DNA of 64,000 nucleotides. Origin: Haloterrigena gelatinilytica. GTDB taxonomy: Archaea; Halobacteriota; Halobacteria; Halobacteriales; Natrialbaceae. This document shows, piece by piece, positions 1 through 6,895 of the stretch (its first letter is position 1; the number at the start of each line of letters is the position of its first letter). Location of the stretch: the NCBI RefSeq assembly GCF_013342145.1, contig NZ_JABUQZ010000001.1, positions 248,001 to 312,000 of the forward strand, given 5' to 3'. The notes beneath the pieces were generated by a model, which did no database searches, was not told the origin of the DNA, and worked only from the letters and a program-made list of their open reading frames with translations. The position numbers and the translations under genes were made by a program.

Positions 1-18
1 CGCGTCGGTGTCGTTCAT
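1..18 (-). CDS. possible start of a gene leaving the window
   Basis: An ATG on the minus strand at 16-18 opens six codons (MNDTDA) before the window edge. A TATA-like stretch on the same strand at about 46-53 lies roughly 30 bases upstream, the spacing of a leaderless haloarchaeal transcript. It would follow the ThDP gene in the same direction. Only six codons are visible, so the product cannot be named. Confidence 0.35.
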
Positions 19-96
19 GTGTCCGTAGTATGTCGATGGTTCACGTATAGGTTGGTGATCGTTCGGGTCGACCGCGCGGACGGCCGTCAGGCGTCG

Positions 97-1794
97 TCAC
101 TCGTGGAGCCCCCCGACCGACTTGTAGAACGAGGAAGCCAGCGTGTCGGCCATGTCTTCCTCGCGGTCGATTCGCACGTCGATGACGCGGGGAACGTCGG
201 CCGCCTTGCCGTCCTCGAGCGCCGCGGCGAACGTCTCGGGGTCGGTCGCGCGCGTCCCGACGGCGCCGAAGGCCTCGGCGGCTTTCACGAAGTCCGTGTC
301 GTGGAACTCGACGCCGGCGATGTCGCCCTCCTCGCCCTGCATCTGTCGGACCATCCCGAGGCTGGTGTCGTTGAGGACGACGAACGTGGGCGCGACGCCG
401 TATTCGACGGCGGTCTCGACGCTGTTCATCGTCATCGAGAAGCCGCCGTCCCCGGCGACCGCGACGACGTCCTTGTCCGTCGTCAGCGCCGCCGACACCG
501 CGGCCGGATTCGCCCATCCCATCCCCCCGACGCCGCCGCTCCCGAAGTAGGTGCGGACGGCCGGGGTCTGCAGGTAGTACAACAGCCAGAACCGGTTGTT
601 GCCGGAGTCGGCGGTGACGATCGTCTCCTCGTCGACGACCGCTTCGATCTCCGTGACGGCGCGCTGGGGTTTGATCGGCGTCGAGTCGTCCTCGCACTCG
701 GGGGCGGTAAACCACTCTCTGGCCGCCGCCGCGCGCTCCATCGCCCAGTCGTTCGACGCGTCGCCGGCGTCGGCGAGCGCGGCGAGGCTCTCTTTCGCGT
801 CGCCGATGAGGCCGACGTCGGCGGGGTAGACCCAGCCCGCGTTGCGCGCGTCGACGTCCGCGTGAACGATCGTCTGCTCGTCCGGCCGAATGAACTCCGG
901 CGCCTGCCAGTTCGTGTCCATCGGGTTCAGCCGGCAGCCGACGACGAGCAACGTGTCGGCCTCGCTGACGACCCGATTCGCACCTTCGTGCCCGAACGAT
1001 CCCATGACGCCGGCGGCGCGGTCGTCGGTCTCGGGATAGGTCGATTTGCCGAGATACGAGGTGACGACGACGCAGTCGTACGCCTCGGCGACCGCCGCGA
1101 GTTCGTCGTAGGCCTGCGCGGCGTGGACGCCGTTGCCCGCGACGATCACCGGCCGCTCCGCTCCCTCGAGCGCGTCGACGGCGTCGGCGACGTCCGACGC
1201 GGACGGCGCGGCGTCCCACGTCCGGGCCTGGGAAGCGGCGTCCCACGCGGTCGGCGTGGGATCGTCGGGGACGTCGTCGGTGATCGCGTCGCCGTCCAGG
1301 ACGATCGCGGTCGGACCGGGACGGCCGGCGACGGCGTGTTTAAACGCGAGCTGCGTCGAGCGCAGGGTTTCGACCGGCGTGCGCGGAAACCACCACTCCT
1401 TGGATACCCCGTCGAGGATCGAGGGGAGGCTGAACCCGCCGTAATCCCCGCGGGCTTGCTGGTACGGTGCCAGCGTCGAGTACTCGCCGCGCTCGGAGGC
1501 CTCGGTGAGCACGACCATCGGTGACGAGGACAGCCGCGCCTCCATCTGACCGATCATTCCGAGGCTGCCGATCCACGGCCCCTGTCCGGCGAGAACGCCC
1601 GGCCGCCCCGTGAGACGGCCGTAGGTCTCCGCCATGACGCTCGCCTCGCGCTCGTCGCGCGGTCTGACGAGGTCCACGTCGGATTCGGGGAGGTGATCGA
1701 GCAGTTCGATGACTCGGCCGCCCGGATAGCCGAAGACGTACTCGACGCCGAGGTCCTCGAGCGTCTCGACGAGTGCGGACGCGGTCGTCGTCAT
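97..1794 (-). CDS. thiamine-diphosphate-dependent enzyme, acetolactate synthase-like
   Basis: A 565-residue member of the ThDP-dependent decarboxylase/acetolactate synthase superfamily. The N-terminal Pyr domain carries the cofactor-activating Glu48 in a RDEREAS context. A central domain holds GVMGSFGHEG-type segments. The C-terminal PP domain has the metal/ThDP motif beginning GDGG at about 448 and ending ND at about 475. The more upstream in-frame methionines would run through the EthD gene, so the ATG at 1794, which overlaps the EthD stop by four bases (ATGA), is taken as the start. Translational coupling with EthD and the VOC, IclR and amidohydrolase neighbours suggest a catabolic carboligase or decarboxylase rather than biosynthetic IlvB. 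No small regulatory subunit gene is adjacent. The substrate is unknown. Confidence 0.85.
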   Translation of the reverse strand: MTTTASALVETLEDLGVEYVFGYPGGRVIELLDHLPESDVDLVRPRDEREASVMAETYGRLTGRPGVLAGQGPWIGSLGMIGQMEARLSSSPMVVLTEASERGEYSTLAPYQQARGDYGGFSLPSILDGVSKEWWFPRTPVETLRSTQLAFKHAVAGRPGPTAIVLDGDAITDDVPDDPTPTAWDAASQARTWDAAPSASDVADAVDALEGAERPVIVAGNGVHAAQAYDELAAVAEAYDCVVVTSYLGKSTYPETDDRAAGVMGSFGHEGANRVVSEADTLLVVGCRLNPMDTNWQAPEFIRPDEQTIVHADVDARNAGWVYPADVGLIGDAKESLAALADAGDASNDWAMERAAAAREWFTAPECEDDSTPIKPQRAVTEIEAVVDEETIVTADSGNNRFWLLYYLQTPAVRTYFGSGGVGGMGWANPAAVSAALTTDKDVVAVAGDGGFSMTMNSVETAVEYGVAPTFVVLNDTSLGMVRQMQGEEGDIAGVEFHDTDFVKAAEAFGAVGTRATDPETFAAALEDGKAADVPRVIDVRIDREEDMADTLASSFYKSVGGLHE

Positions 1795-2114
1795 TCGTCG
1801 ACGTCCACGTGCACGGTCTCTTCGACGACCATTCGCGGCCCCGCGCCGGGAGCGGTGAACTCCGCGGCGTCGTCCATGACCTCCCGACCGACGTCCGACT
1901 CGAACGCCTCGTTCATGGCCCGTCCGTCCTCGAACGCGAGCTCGAGGACGCCGTCGTACTCCGCGTCGTCGGGGTCCGTCGGAACGGACGTGCTGTACCG
2001 TTTCAGACCGGGGAGTTCGCGAGCCAGCTCGGCGTGGTCGCCCTGCCACCGTTCGACGAATTCGTCGTGGCTGTACTCGTCGTCCCGGACGAGAAACTCG
2101 ACCAATGTTATCAT
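1791..2114 (-). CDS. EthD-family small protein
   Basis: A 107-residue ferredoxin-like-fold protein of the EthD/dimeric alpha-beta barrel type. It opens MITLVEFLVRDDEYSHDEF and has the family pattern S-H-D-E-F-V-E-R-W-x2-D-H, followed by LKRYSTSVPTDPDDAEYDG. Such proteins accompany degradative oxygenases and ring-modifying enzymes, but their exact chemistry is often unknown. The gene heads the minus-strand pair with the ThDP enzyme (4-base overlap). A TATA-like GATAGAAC on the minus strand near 2147-2153 lies about 35 bases upstream. It is related to the tandem EthD protein across the divergent VOC gene. Confidence 0.8.
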   Translation of the reverse strand: MITLVEFLVRDDEYSHDEFVERWQGDHAELARELPGLKRYSTSVPTDPDDAEYDGVLELAFEDGRAMNEAFESDVGREVMDDAAEFTAPGAGPRMVVEETVHVDVDE

Positions 2115-2232
2115 ACGTCCACACTGTTGCCGTCCGCCGACTTTGTTCTATCGGTGCGATATGGTCTCATTGGCCGCGGTGACTGTCCACACGCACCAAA
2201 TAATTATGTGCGTCGACCGTCGGTTCCACCGT
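2115..2232. promoter_or_regulatory. divergent promoter region between EthD and VOC genes
   Basis: This 118-base gap separates two divergently read genes. A TATA-like AATAATTAT at about 2197-2205 sits 28-36 bases before the VOC start. The octamer GTCCACAC occurs twice in the same orientation, at 2117-2124 and 2185-2192, one copy near each gene start. The repeats could be regulator half-sites, but this is only positional evidence. Confidence 0.4.
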
Positions 2233-2700
2233 ATGTCCGAGATGCCAGCGATGCGCGTCGATCACGTCGGAATCGCCGTCGAATCGATCGACGACGCCGA
2301 AGAACTGCTGTTCGTCCTCGGCTGCGAGAAGATTCACGAAGAATCTAGCGAGTACGGTGCGTTCACCTGGGCGACGTACGTGCTCGGCGACGCCTCCCGG
2401 CTCGAGCTCATCGCTCCCGAGGACGGCTCGGAGTCGTTCCTGACCGACTTCCTCGAGCGACGGGGCCCCGGCCTCCACCACGTCACGCTCGAGGTCGCCG
2501 ACTTGGAGCGAGCGGTCGACGTCCTCGACGCACACGACGTCCCGGTCGCCGATTACGCCGAATTCGAACACTGGGGCGAAGCGTTCGTGGCGCCGTCGAA
2601 TCCGACCGGTGCGTTGCTCCAGCTCATGGAGTACGACGAGGGGTACGCGGAGACCCGCGAGGCGGGACGGCGGCTGTTCGTCCGCGGCGAGTCGCTCTGA
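2233..2700 (+). CDS. VOC-superfamily protein, methylmalonyl-CoA epimerase-like
   Basis: A 155-residue vicinal-oxygen-chelate protein with two beta-alpha-beta-beta-beta modules. Metal-binding positions are visible: His in MRVDHVGIAVES near residue 12, His in GPGLHHVTLEV near residue 80, and Glu in LLQLMEYDE near residue 137. This His/His/Glu arrangement and spacing match methylmalonyl-CoA epimerase-like VOC proteins, though many dioxygenases and lyases share the fold. The ATG at 2233 is chosen because the frame upstream overlaps the divergent genes and a TATA-like element lies about 30 bases away. The position between EthD genes and a ThDP enzyme suggests a role in degrading the same unknown substrate. 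Confidence 0.75.
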   Translation: MSEMPAMRVDHVGIAVESIDDAEELLFVLGCEKIHEESSEYGAFTWATYVLGDASRLELIAPEDGSESFLTDFLERRGPGLHHVTLEVADLERAVDVLDAHDVPVADYAEFEHWGEAFVAPSNPTGALLQLMEYDEGYAETREAGRRLFVRGESL

Positions 2701-2805
2701 CACCGCCGCTTCGGACGGTCTCCGTCGGGGGTATCGGAACGCGACTGCGTGCGGCGCGGTCACAGGCCTCACCATTTATTGTACTGTGCGGAAAACACGC
2801 CGGTG

Positions 2806-3522
2806 ATGTACAAACACGTCGCGTTACTGGTCCGTAAGGACGGGCTGTCCCACGAGGAGTTCGTCGACTACTGGCAGAACAACCACACGCCGATCGCCCG
2901 CGAGATCGAGGGCGTCGTGCGCTATCAGCAGGTGTTGCCGACGGAACCGGACCACGCCGAGTTCGACGGCCTGGCGGAACTGTACTTCGAGGACCTCGAG
3001 GCGCTCCACGACGCGCTGGGCAGCGAGGGCTCGCGCGACTACGACCCCGAGAACGGGAAGGCGAAGGAGGCTCGCGAGGACGTCGACAACTTCCTCGCGG
3101 TCGAGGAGCGACCCAGGTTCATCGGCGAGGAGATCGTCCAGAAGGACGAAGTCGACGGCAATACCGACGGGCTCTACAAGCACTCCGCCTTTCTCGTCCG
3201 ACAGGAGGGAATGAGCCACGAGGAGTTCGTCGACTACTGGCAGAACAACCACACGCCGATCGCCCGCGAGATCGAGGGCGTCGTGAAGTACAACACGGTG
3301 ATTCCGACCGATCCCGAGAACGCCGAGTTCGACGGCGTCGCCGAACTCTACTTCGAAGACCTCGAGAAACTGTACGACGCGCTGGGCAGCGAGGGCTCGC
3401 GCGACTACGACCCCGAGAAGGGGAAGGCGAAGGAGGCTCGCGAGGACGTCGACAACTTCCTCGCGATCGACGAGCGGCCTCGGTTCATCGGCCGCGAGCG
3501 CCTCGTCAAGGCCGAGGAGTAA
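2806..3522 (+). CDS. tandem two-domain EthD-family protein
   Basis: A 238-residue protein made of two nearly identical EthD domains, at about 1-115 and 123-238. Each has SHEEFVDYWQNNHTPIAREI, then EFDG and YFEDLE segments, and ends RPRFIG. The DNA is duplicated with an offset of 366 bases: 2851-2919 matches 3217-3285 without a mismatch, and a second block around 3010-3100 differs by one base. The copy is therefore recent or maintained by conversion. The ATG at 2806 starts exactly at the domain (MYKHVALLVRK); a longer frame exists but adds sequence unlike the family. The HD-domain gene follows after four bases, so the two are probably co-transcribed. Confidence 0.8.
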   Translation: MYKHVALLVRKDGLSHEEFVDYWQNNHTPIAREIEGVVRYQQVLPTEPDHAEFDGLAELYFEDLEALHDALGSEGSRDYDPENGKAKEAREDVDNFLAVEERPRFIGEEIVQKDEVDGNTDGLYKHSAFLVRQEGMSHEEFVDYWQNNHTPIAREIEGVVKYNTVIPTDPENAEFDGVAELYFEDLEKLYDALGSEGSRDYDPEKGKAKEAREDVDNFLAIDERPRFIGRERLVKAEE

Positions 3523-3526
3523 TCGC

Positions 3527-4126
3527 ATGTCTAACACCGACCGCGACTTCGAGAGTCAGGTCCGCGACGCGTTCCCCGAACTCGAGCGGATCGACGACGC
3601 CGACCTACGGGACCGCGTCGTCGAGGCGTGGGCCCTCGGGTTAGAGCGGGGCGGCTGGCGAGACGTCGAGGACATCCCCTACGCCTGGAACATCCACGAG
3701 GTCACGAACGTCGAACACGTTCGCGGCGTCGCGCGCATCGCGCTCGAGACCGCCCGCGAACAGCGGGCGTTCCACGGCGCCGATCCCGACGGCGACGTGA
3801 TCGTCGCCGCGTGTCTCCTCCACGACGTCGGCAAGTGCTACGAGTACCCCGACTTCGTCGATGACGAACTGCTCGCCGATCCCGATCTGCGATACGTCAG
3901 CGAGGAGATCCCCCACTCCATCTCGGGGTACGCCCTCGCCCACGAGGTCGGCTGTCCGCTCGCCGTGCAACGCGCGATCCCGCACTTCCTCGGCGAGGTC
4001 CCCACGCGCACGCTCGAGGCCGAACTCGTCAAGAGCGCGAACTCCGCGTCGTCGAACGCCATCACGCAGGCGACGATGGGGATCACGCTCCAGGAGTGGG
4101 TCGAGGAGTACTCCCAGACCTCGTAG
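3527..4126 (+). CDS. HD-domain metal-dependent phosphohydrolase-like protein
   Basis: A 199-residue HD-superfamily protein. The metal ligands are visible as His in TNVEHVRGVAR near residue 64, the HD pair in CLLHDVGKCYE near residue 90, and a further His in PHSISGYALAHEVG near 126-134. HD proteins hydrolyse phosphate esters, nucleotides or other substrates, and the substrate cannot be read from this sequence. The gene lies four bases after the tandem EthD gene and about 100 bases before the IclR gene on the same strand. This points to a function within the same catabolic unit. The ATG at 3527 is the only sensible start given the spacing. Confidence 0.75.
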   Translation: MSNTDRDFESQVRDAFPELERIDDADLRDRVVEAWALGLERGGWRDVEDIPYAWNIHEVTNVEHVRGVARIALETAREQRAFHGADPDGDVIVAACLLHDVGKCYEYPDFVDDELLADPDLRYVSEEIPHSISGYALAHEVGCPLAVQRAIPHFLGEVPTRTLEAELVKSANSASSNAITQATMGITLQEWVEEYSQTS

Positions 4127-4147
4127 TCGTTCGAACGTCCCGGCGCG

Positions 4148-4165
4148 GGTTCGCCGAATCGAACC
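4148..4165. promoter_or_regulatory. inverted repeat upstream of the IclR gene
   Basis: GGTTCG-CCGAAT-CGAACC is a perfect six-base inverted repeat. It lies about 30 bases upstream of a T-rich TATA-like element (4191-4197) that itself lies about 27 bases before the IclR start. A second small palindrome, CGTTCGAACG, begins near 4128. Sites of TTCG...CGAA type recur near 5146 and 6424 in the same cluster. IclR regulators often bind such dyads, so autoregulation is a reasonable guess. Confidence 0.35.
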
Positions 4166-4222
4166 GGGAAGCGTTCGAATAGCGGGAACAGCTTTTTGCC
4201 GATTCGTCACAATTGCCAACGC

Positions 4223-4990
4223 ATGGCAAGCGAATCCCAACACAGGCCGGTCGAAACCGTCGAAACGGCCTTCGACATCGTCGACGTGCTCAAACGCGAC
4301 GACGGTGCCGGGATCACCGACATCGCCGACGAACTCGGCCTCGCGAAGAGTACGGTTCACCGGCACGTGAAAACGCTCGAGTCGCGGGGGCTGCTCGTCC
4401 GAGAGGGCGACGTCTACCGAATCAGTACGTGGTTCCTCGACTACGGCATTCACGTGCGAAACCGCCACCGATTGTACGACGTCGCCAGACCCAAAGTCGA
4501 CGAACTCGCCGCGGAAACCAACGAGAAGGTCTGGTGCGTGATCGAAGAGCACGGAATGGGCGTCCACATCTACGGCGCCGAAGGACGACACTCCGTCAAG
4601 ACCCACGCGCGGATCGGACAGCGGACGTATCTCCACCAGTTCGCCGCCGGCAAAGCCATCCTCGCGCACCTGCCCGACGACCGCATCGAGTCGATCCTCG
4701 AGGACTACGGGCTCGCCGCACAGACCGACCAGACGATCACCGAGCGCGACACGCTCTACGACCAGCTCGCGACGATCCGCGACAGGGGATACGCGTTCAA
4801 CCGCGAGGAATCGGTCATCGGCGTCCACGCCGTCGGCGCCCCGATCAGAAACGAGTCGGGGACGGCCATCGGCGCGATCAGCGTCGCCGGGCCCGCGAAT
4901 CGACTCCGCGGCGACCTGATGACCGAGGAACTTCCCTTTCTCCTGCTCGGCGCGACCAACGAAGTGGAGATCAATCTCGCCCACTCGTAG
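4223..4990 (+). CDS. IclR-family transcriptional regulator
   Basis: A 255-residue regulator. The N-terminal winged helix-turn-helix (about 12-70) reads AFDIVDVLKRDDGAGITDIA then LAKSTVHRHVKTLESRGLLV, a classic IclR HTH. The C-terminal effector-binding domain (about 80-250) contains QRTYLHQFAAGKAILAHLP and GVHAVGAPIRNESG. IclR proteins usually sense a small aromatic or organic acid and control an adjacent degradative operon. The ATG at 4223 is preferred because a TATA-like sequence (4191-4197) lies 27 bases upstream, giving a leaderless mRNA. It is the only dedicated regulator in the cluster from 97 to 6376. Confidence 0.9.
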   Translation: MASESQHRPVETVETAFDIVDVLKRDDGAGITDIADELGLAKSTVHRHVKTLESRGLLVREGDVYRISTWFLDYGIHVRNRHRLYDVARPKVDELAAETNEKVWCVIEEHGMGVHIYGAEGRHSVKTHARIGQRTYLHQFAAGKAILAHLPDDRIESILEDYGLAAQTDQTITERDTLYDQLATIRDRGYAFNREESVIGVHAVGAPIRNESGTAIGAISVAGPANRLRGDLMTEELPFLLLGATNEVEINLAHS

Positions 4991-5042
4991 CGGCCCCAGC
5001 GTCTCCTCCTCGTCGCAGCGCTTCCCTCACCCGCTCGTCTCG

Positions 5043-5131
5043 TCACCGAACTCGTCTCTATCTCCTATCACCGAACTCATCGACTCGTCTCATCACCGAA
5101 CTCGTGCTCTCTCCCGCCGGTTCGTCACCGA
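5043..5131. repeat. short tandem repeat, 25-base period
   Basis: The core TCACCGAACTC occurs at 5043-5053, 5068-5078 and 5093-5103, exactly 25 bases apart. A fourth truncated copy, TCACCGA, lies at 5125-5131. The spacers are similar CTCGTCTC-rich sequence. It lies downstream of the IclR gene in non-coding DNA. It may be a replication-slippage product, and no function can be assigned. Confidence 0.6.
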
Positions 5132-5145
5132 TTGATCGCTACCGG

Positions 5146-5162
5146 GTTCGAAACTTTCGAAC
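5146..5162. promoter_or_regulatory. 17-base palindrome GTTCGAAACTTTCGAAC
   Basis: Eight-base arms around a single C make a perfect dyad. It resembles the GGTTCG...CGAACC dyad in front of the IclR gene. There is no gene start nearby on either strand, so its role is unclear. It could be an IclR site for an unrecognised transcript or a chance palindrome. Confidence 0.35.
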
Positions 5163-5506
5163 AGCATTCAGTGTGCATCGATCTTGGGTCTCCAACTTCC
5201 CGAATATTCGGCGTCTCGAGTGCTATCCTCCGCGATTCCGTTATTCGTCCGTCGGATCGATCGAGTCTTCACTTACAGCGGCACCGATGTAATACACCGC
5301 TGTGAGGATCGGTTGATTACATGAGTACTACTGTAATTCGGCCGGCCGCGTTCGTGACGATGGTTGTTGCCGTAATTCGAACAGGGTGCGGAGAAGTCAG
5401 GTCCTCGAGAACCGAGCGACTCGTTCGACGGACCCTGGTCGACGGGTGGCAATCCGACGGAAGACGAGCCGGCGATGCGGACCGACGGCCGTGGACGACC
5501 GACGGA

Positions 5507-6376
5507 CTACAGATCGAGGAACTCCTCGGCGTTCTCCCAGAGGATTTTCCGCTGGGTTACCTCGTCGAAGTCGAGGGCGGCGAACTGCTCGAGCCACGGT
5601 TCCGGCTCGAGCATCGGGTAGTCGGTCCCGAACATGACCTTGTCCGCGAGGAGGGACTGGGCGTATTGGAGCACCTGCTCGTCGATATATCTCGGCATCC
5701 ACCCCGAGAGATCCATGTAGACGTTGCCCTTCTGCTGGCAGATCGCGAGCTGTTCTTTCTCCCACGGGTAGGCGGGATGCGCGATGAGGATCTGGAGATC
5801 CGGATAGTCGGCCGCCACGTCGTCGATCAACATCGGGTTGCCGTACTTGATCTTCAGGCCGCGACCGCCCGGCGAACACGCGCCGAGGGTGGAGTTCCCC
5901 CCGTGAAAGACGACGGGAACCCCGAGGTCCTCGATGGTCGCCCACAGCTCCTCGTGCTCGGGGTCGGACGGGTCGAACCCCTGGGCGATCTGCTGGAACT
6001 TGAACCCGGAGAGATCCAGATCCTCGACGCAGCGAATCGCCTCCTCGACGCAATCGTCTTTGAGCGGATCGACGGAGCCGAATCCGATGAAAAAGTCGGA
6101 ATGCTCGTCGCGGACCTCGGCGACGTAGTCGTTCGGCACGGGCGGATTGCCCGTGTTCGTTTCCGCGTCCCAGCCGAGCAACACGGCCCGGCCGACCCCG
6201 GCCGCCCGATACTCCTCGATCATGTTTTCGTACGTGTCCGGCTCGAGGTCGGCGCCGAACCGATCGGCCGCGTCCCGCATCATCTGTCCCCCCGCGTCGT
6301 GGAGGAACTCGCTGGTCGGCTGGTGAGCGTGCGTGTCGATCGCGCGCGACTCCTCGAGTACCGTGGGAGAACCCAT
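5507..6376 (-). CDS. amidohydrolase-2 family metal hydrolase/decarboxylase
   Basis: A 289-residue TIM-barrel protein of the Amidohydro_2 (ACMSD-like) group. The N-terminal metal motif is IDTHAHQP (about 11-18). VVFHGGNSTLG supplies a barrel His, LIAHPAYPWEKEQL another, and FGTDYPM near residue 246 the conserved Asp. Members hydrolyse C-N or C-C bonds or decarboxylate aromatic acids. The ATG at 6376 is chosen over a longer frame because a TATA-like AATACATAT at about 6398-6407 on the minus strand lies about 26 bases upstream. A TTCGATCGAA palindrome at 6424-6433 lies just beyond. Proximity to IclR and EthD genes suggests a role in the same pathway. Confidence 0.85.
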   Translation of the reverse strand: MGSPTVLEESRAIDTHAHQPTSEFLHDAGGQMMRDAADRFGADLEPDTYENMIEEYRAAGVGRAVLLGWDAETNTGNPPVPNDYVAEVRDEHSDFFIGFGSVDPLKDDCVEEAIRCVEDLDLSGFKFQQIAQGFDPSDPEHEELWATIEDLGVPVVFHGGNSTLGACSPGGRGLKIKYGNPMLIDDVAADYPDLQILIAHPAYPWEKEQLAICQQKGNVYMDLSGWMPRYIDEQVLQYAQSLLADKVMFGTDYPMLEPEPWLEQFAALDFDEVTQRKILWENAEEFLDL

Positions 6377-6416
6377 ACCACAAGCGACGTGAGGACGGCA
6401 TATGTATTTTCCCACG

Positions 6417-6765
6417 AAAGACGAATTCGATCGAACACCGGTACTGGTGATTGACGATCTAACCGCCAGCGATAATTATCGAATATACTGTAGCATACTA
6501 CTCTAATCATATTCTTGGTATTTCCGAGGAGGATTTTCTCTGAAATCTCTATAGTGGGTCTAGAGGATCAATCGAGCTGTTTTAGGGCACTTATCCCTTC
6601 CACCCACTCTCGGAGAAGATGATATTGGATTAAATCCCTAGCCTGCGTATAGGAGAGCCAAAATGCCCCCTATTGTGGTTTTCAACATATTGCTTCCGTA
6701 GTGATATCATTCCTATGTGTCTGTATTCAGCTATAAATTAGTATTTGATGGTAGTTAGGAGATGT
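6417..6765. other. AT-rich island without a clear gene
   Basis: This stretch is clearly AT-richer than the rest of the window, with segments such as GATAATTATCGAATATAC and CAGCTATAAATTAGTATT. No reading frame of useful length is seen except the short one starting at 6766. Such islands in haloarchaeal chromosomes are often leftovers of plasmids, viruses or insertion elements, but no transposase fragment, terminal repeat or integrase could be recognised. Confidence 0.5.
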
Positions 6766-6882
6766 ATGTTAATTGATGCTCATATCAAAGGGGACCGACC
6801 GATAGACGATCAGTTCGACCGAGCATATCGCTTCGGATACGTGACGGGAATCGACGATTCCGATAGAGTGCGAAACAACTGA
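6766..6882 (+). CDS. possible 38-residue small protein
   Basis: ATG at 6766 opens a 38-codon frame beginning MLIDAHIKGDRP and ending DDSDRVRNN. AGGAG at 6757-6761 sits five bases before the start, and TATAAATT at about 6731-6738 lies about 30 bases upstream. The product is acidic in its second half, like haloarchaeal proteins. It matches nothing I recognise. It could be a genuine small protein, the remnant of a larger gene eroded in the AT-rich island, or chance. It ends 13 bases before the convergent helicase stop. Confidence 0.3.
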   Translation: MLIDAHIKGDRPIDDQFDRAYRFGYVTGIDDSDRVRNN

Positions 6883-6895
6883 CGCGCTCGAGCGG

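Larger units (their letters stand above)
4991..5506. other. intergenic region with short tandem repeat and palindrome
   Basis: This 516-base stretch between the IclR gene and the convergent amidohydrolase gene holds no convincing coding frame. It contains the 25-base-period repeat at 5043-5131 and the dyad at 5146-5162, annotated separately. Further on it has ATTCGGCGTC and GATTACATGAGT segments without recognisable structure. The composition is less GC-rich than the flanking genes. Confidence 0.5.

Noticed and set aside
3527-4126. Cas3-type HD nuclease
   Set aside because: There is an HD domain only, no helicase and no CRISPR context; the spacing ties it to the EthD gene.
5321-6454. Plus-strand frame overlapping the amidohydrolase gene
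   Set aside because: The amidohydrolase metal motifs and its TATA box are on the minus strand, and the plus frame has no recognisable content in its unique 5' part.
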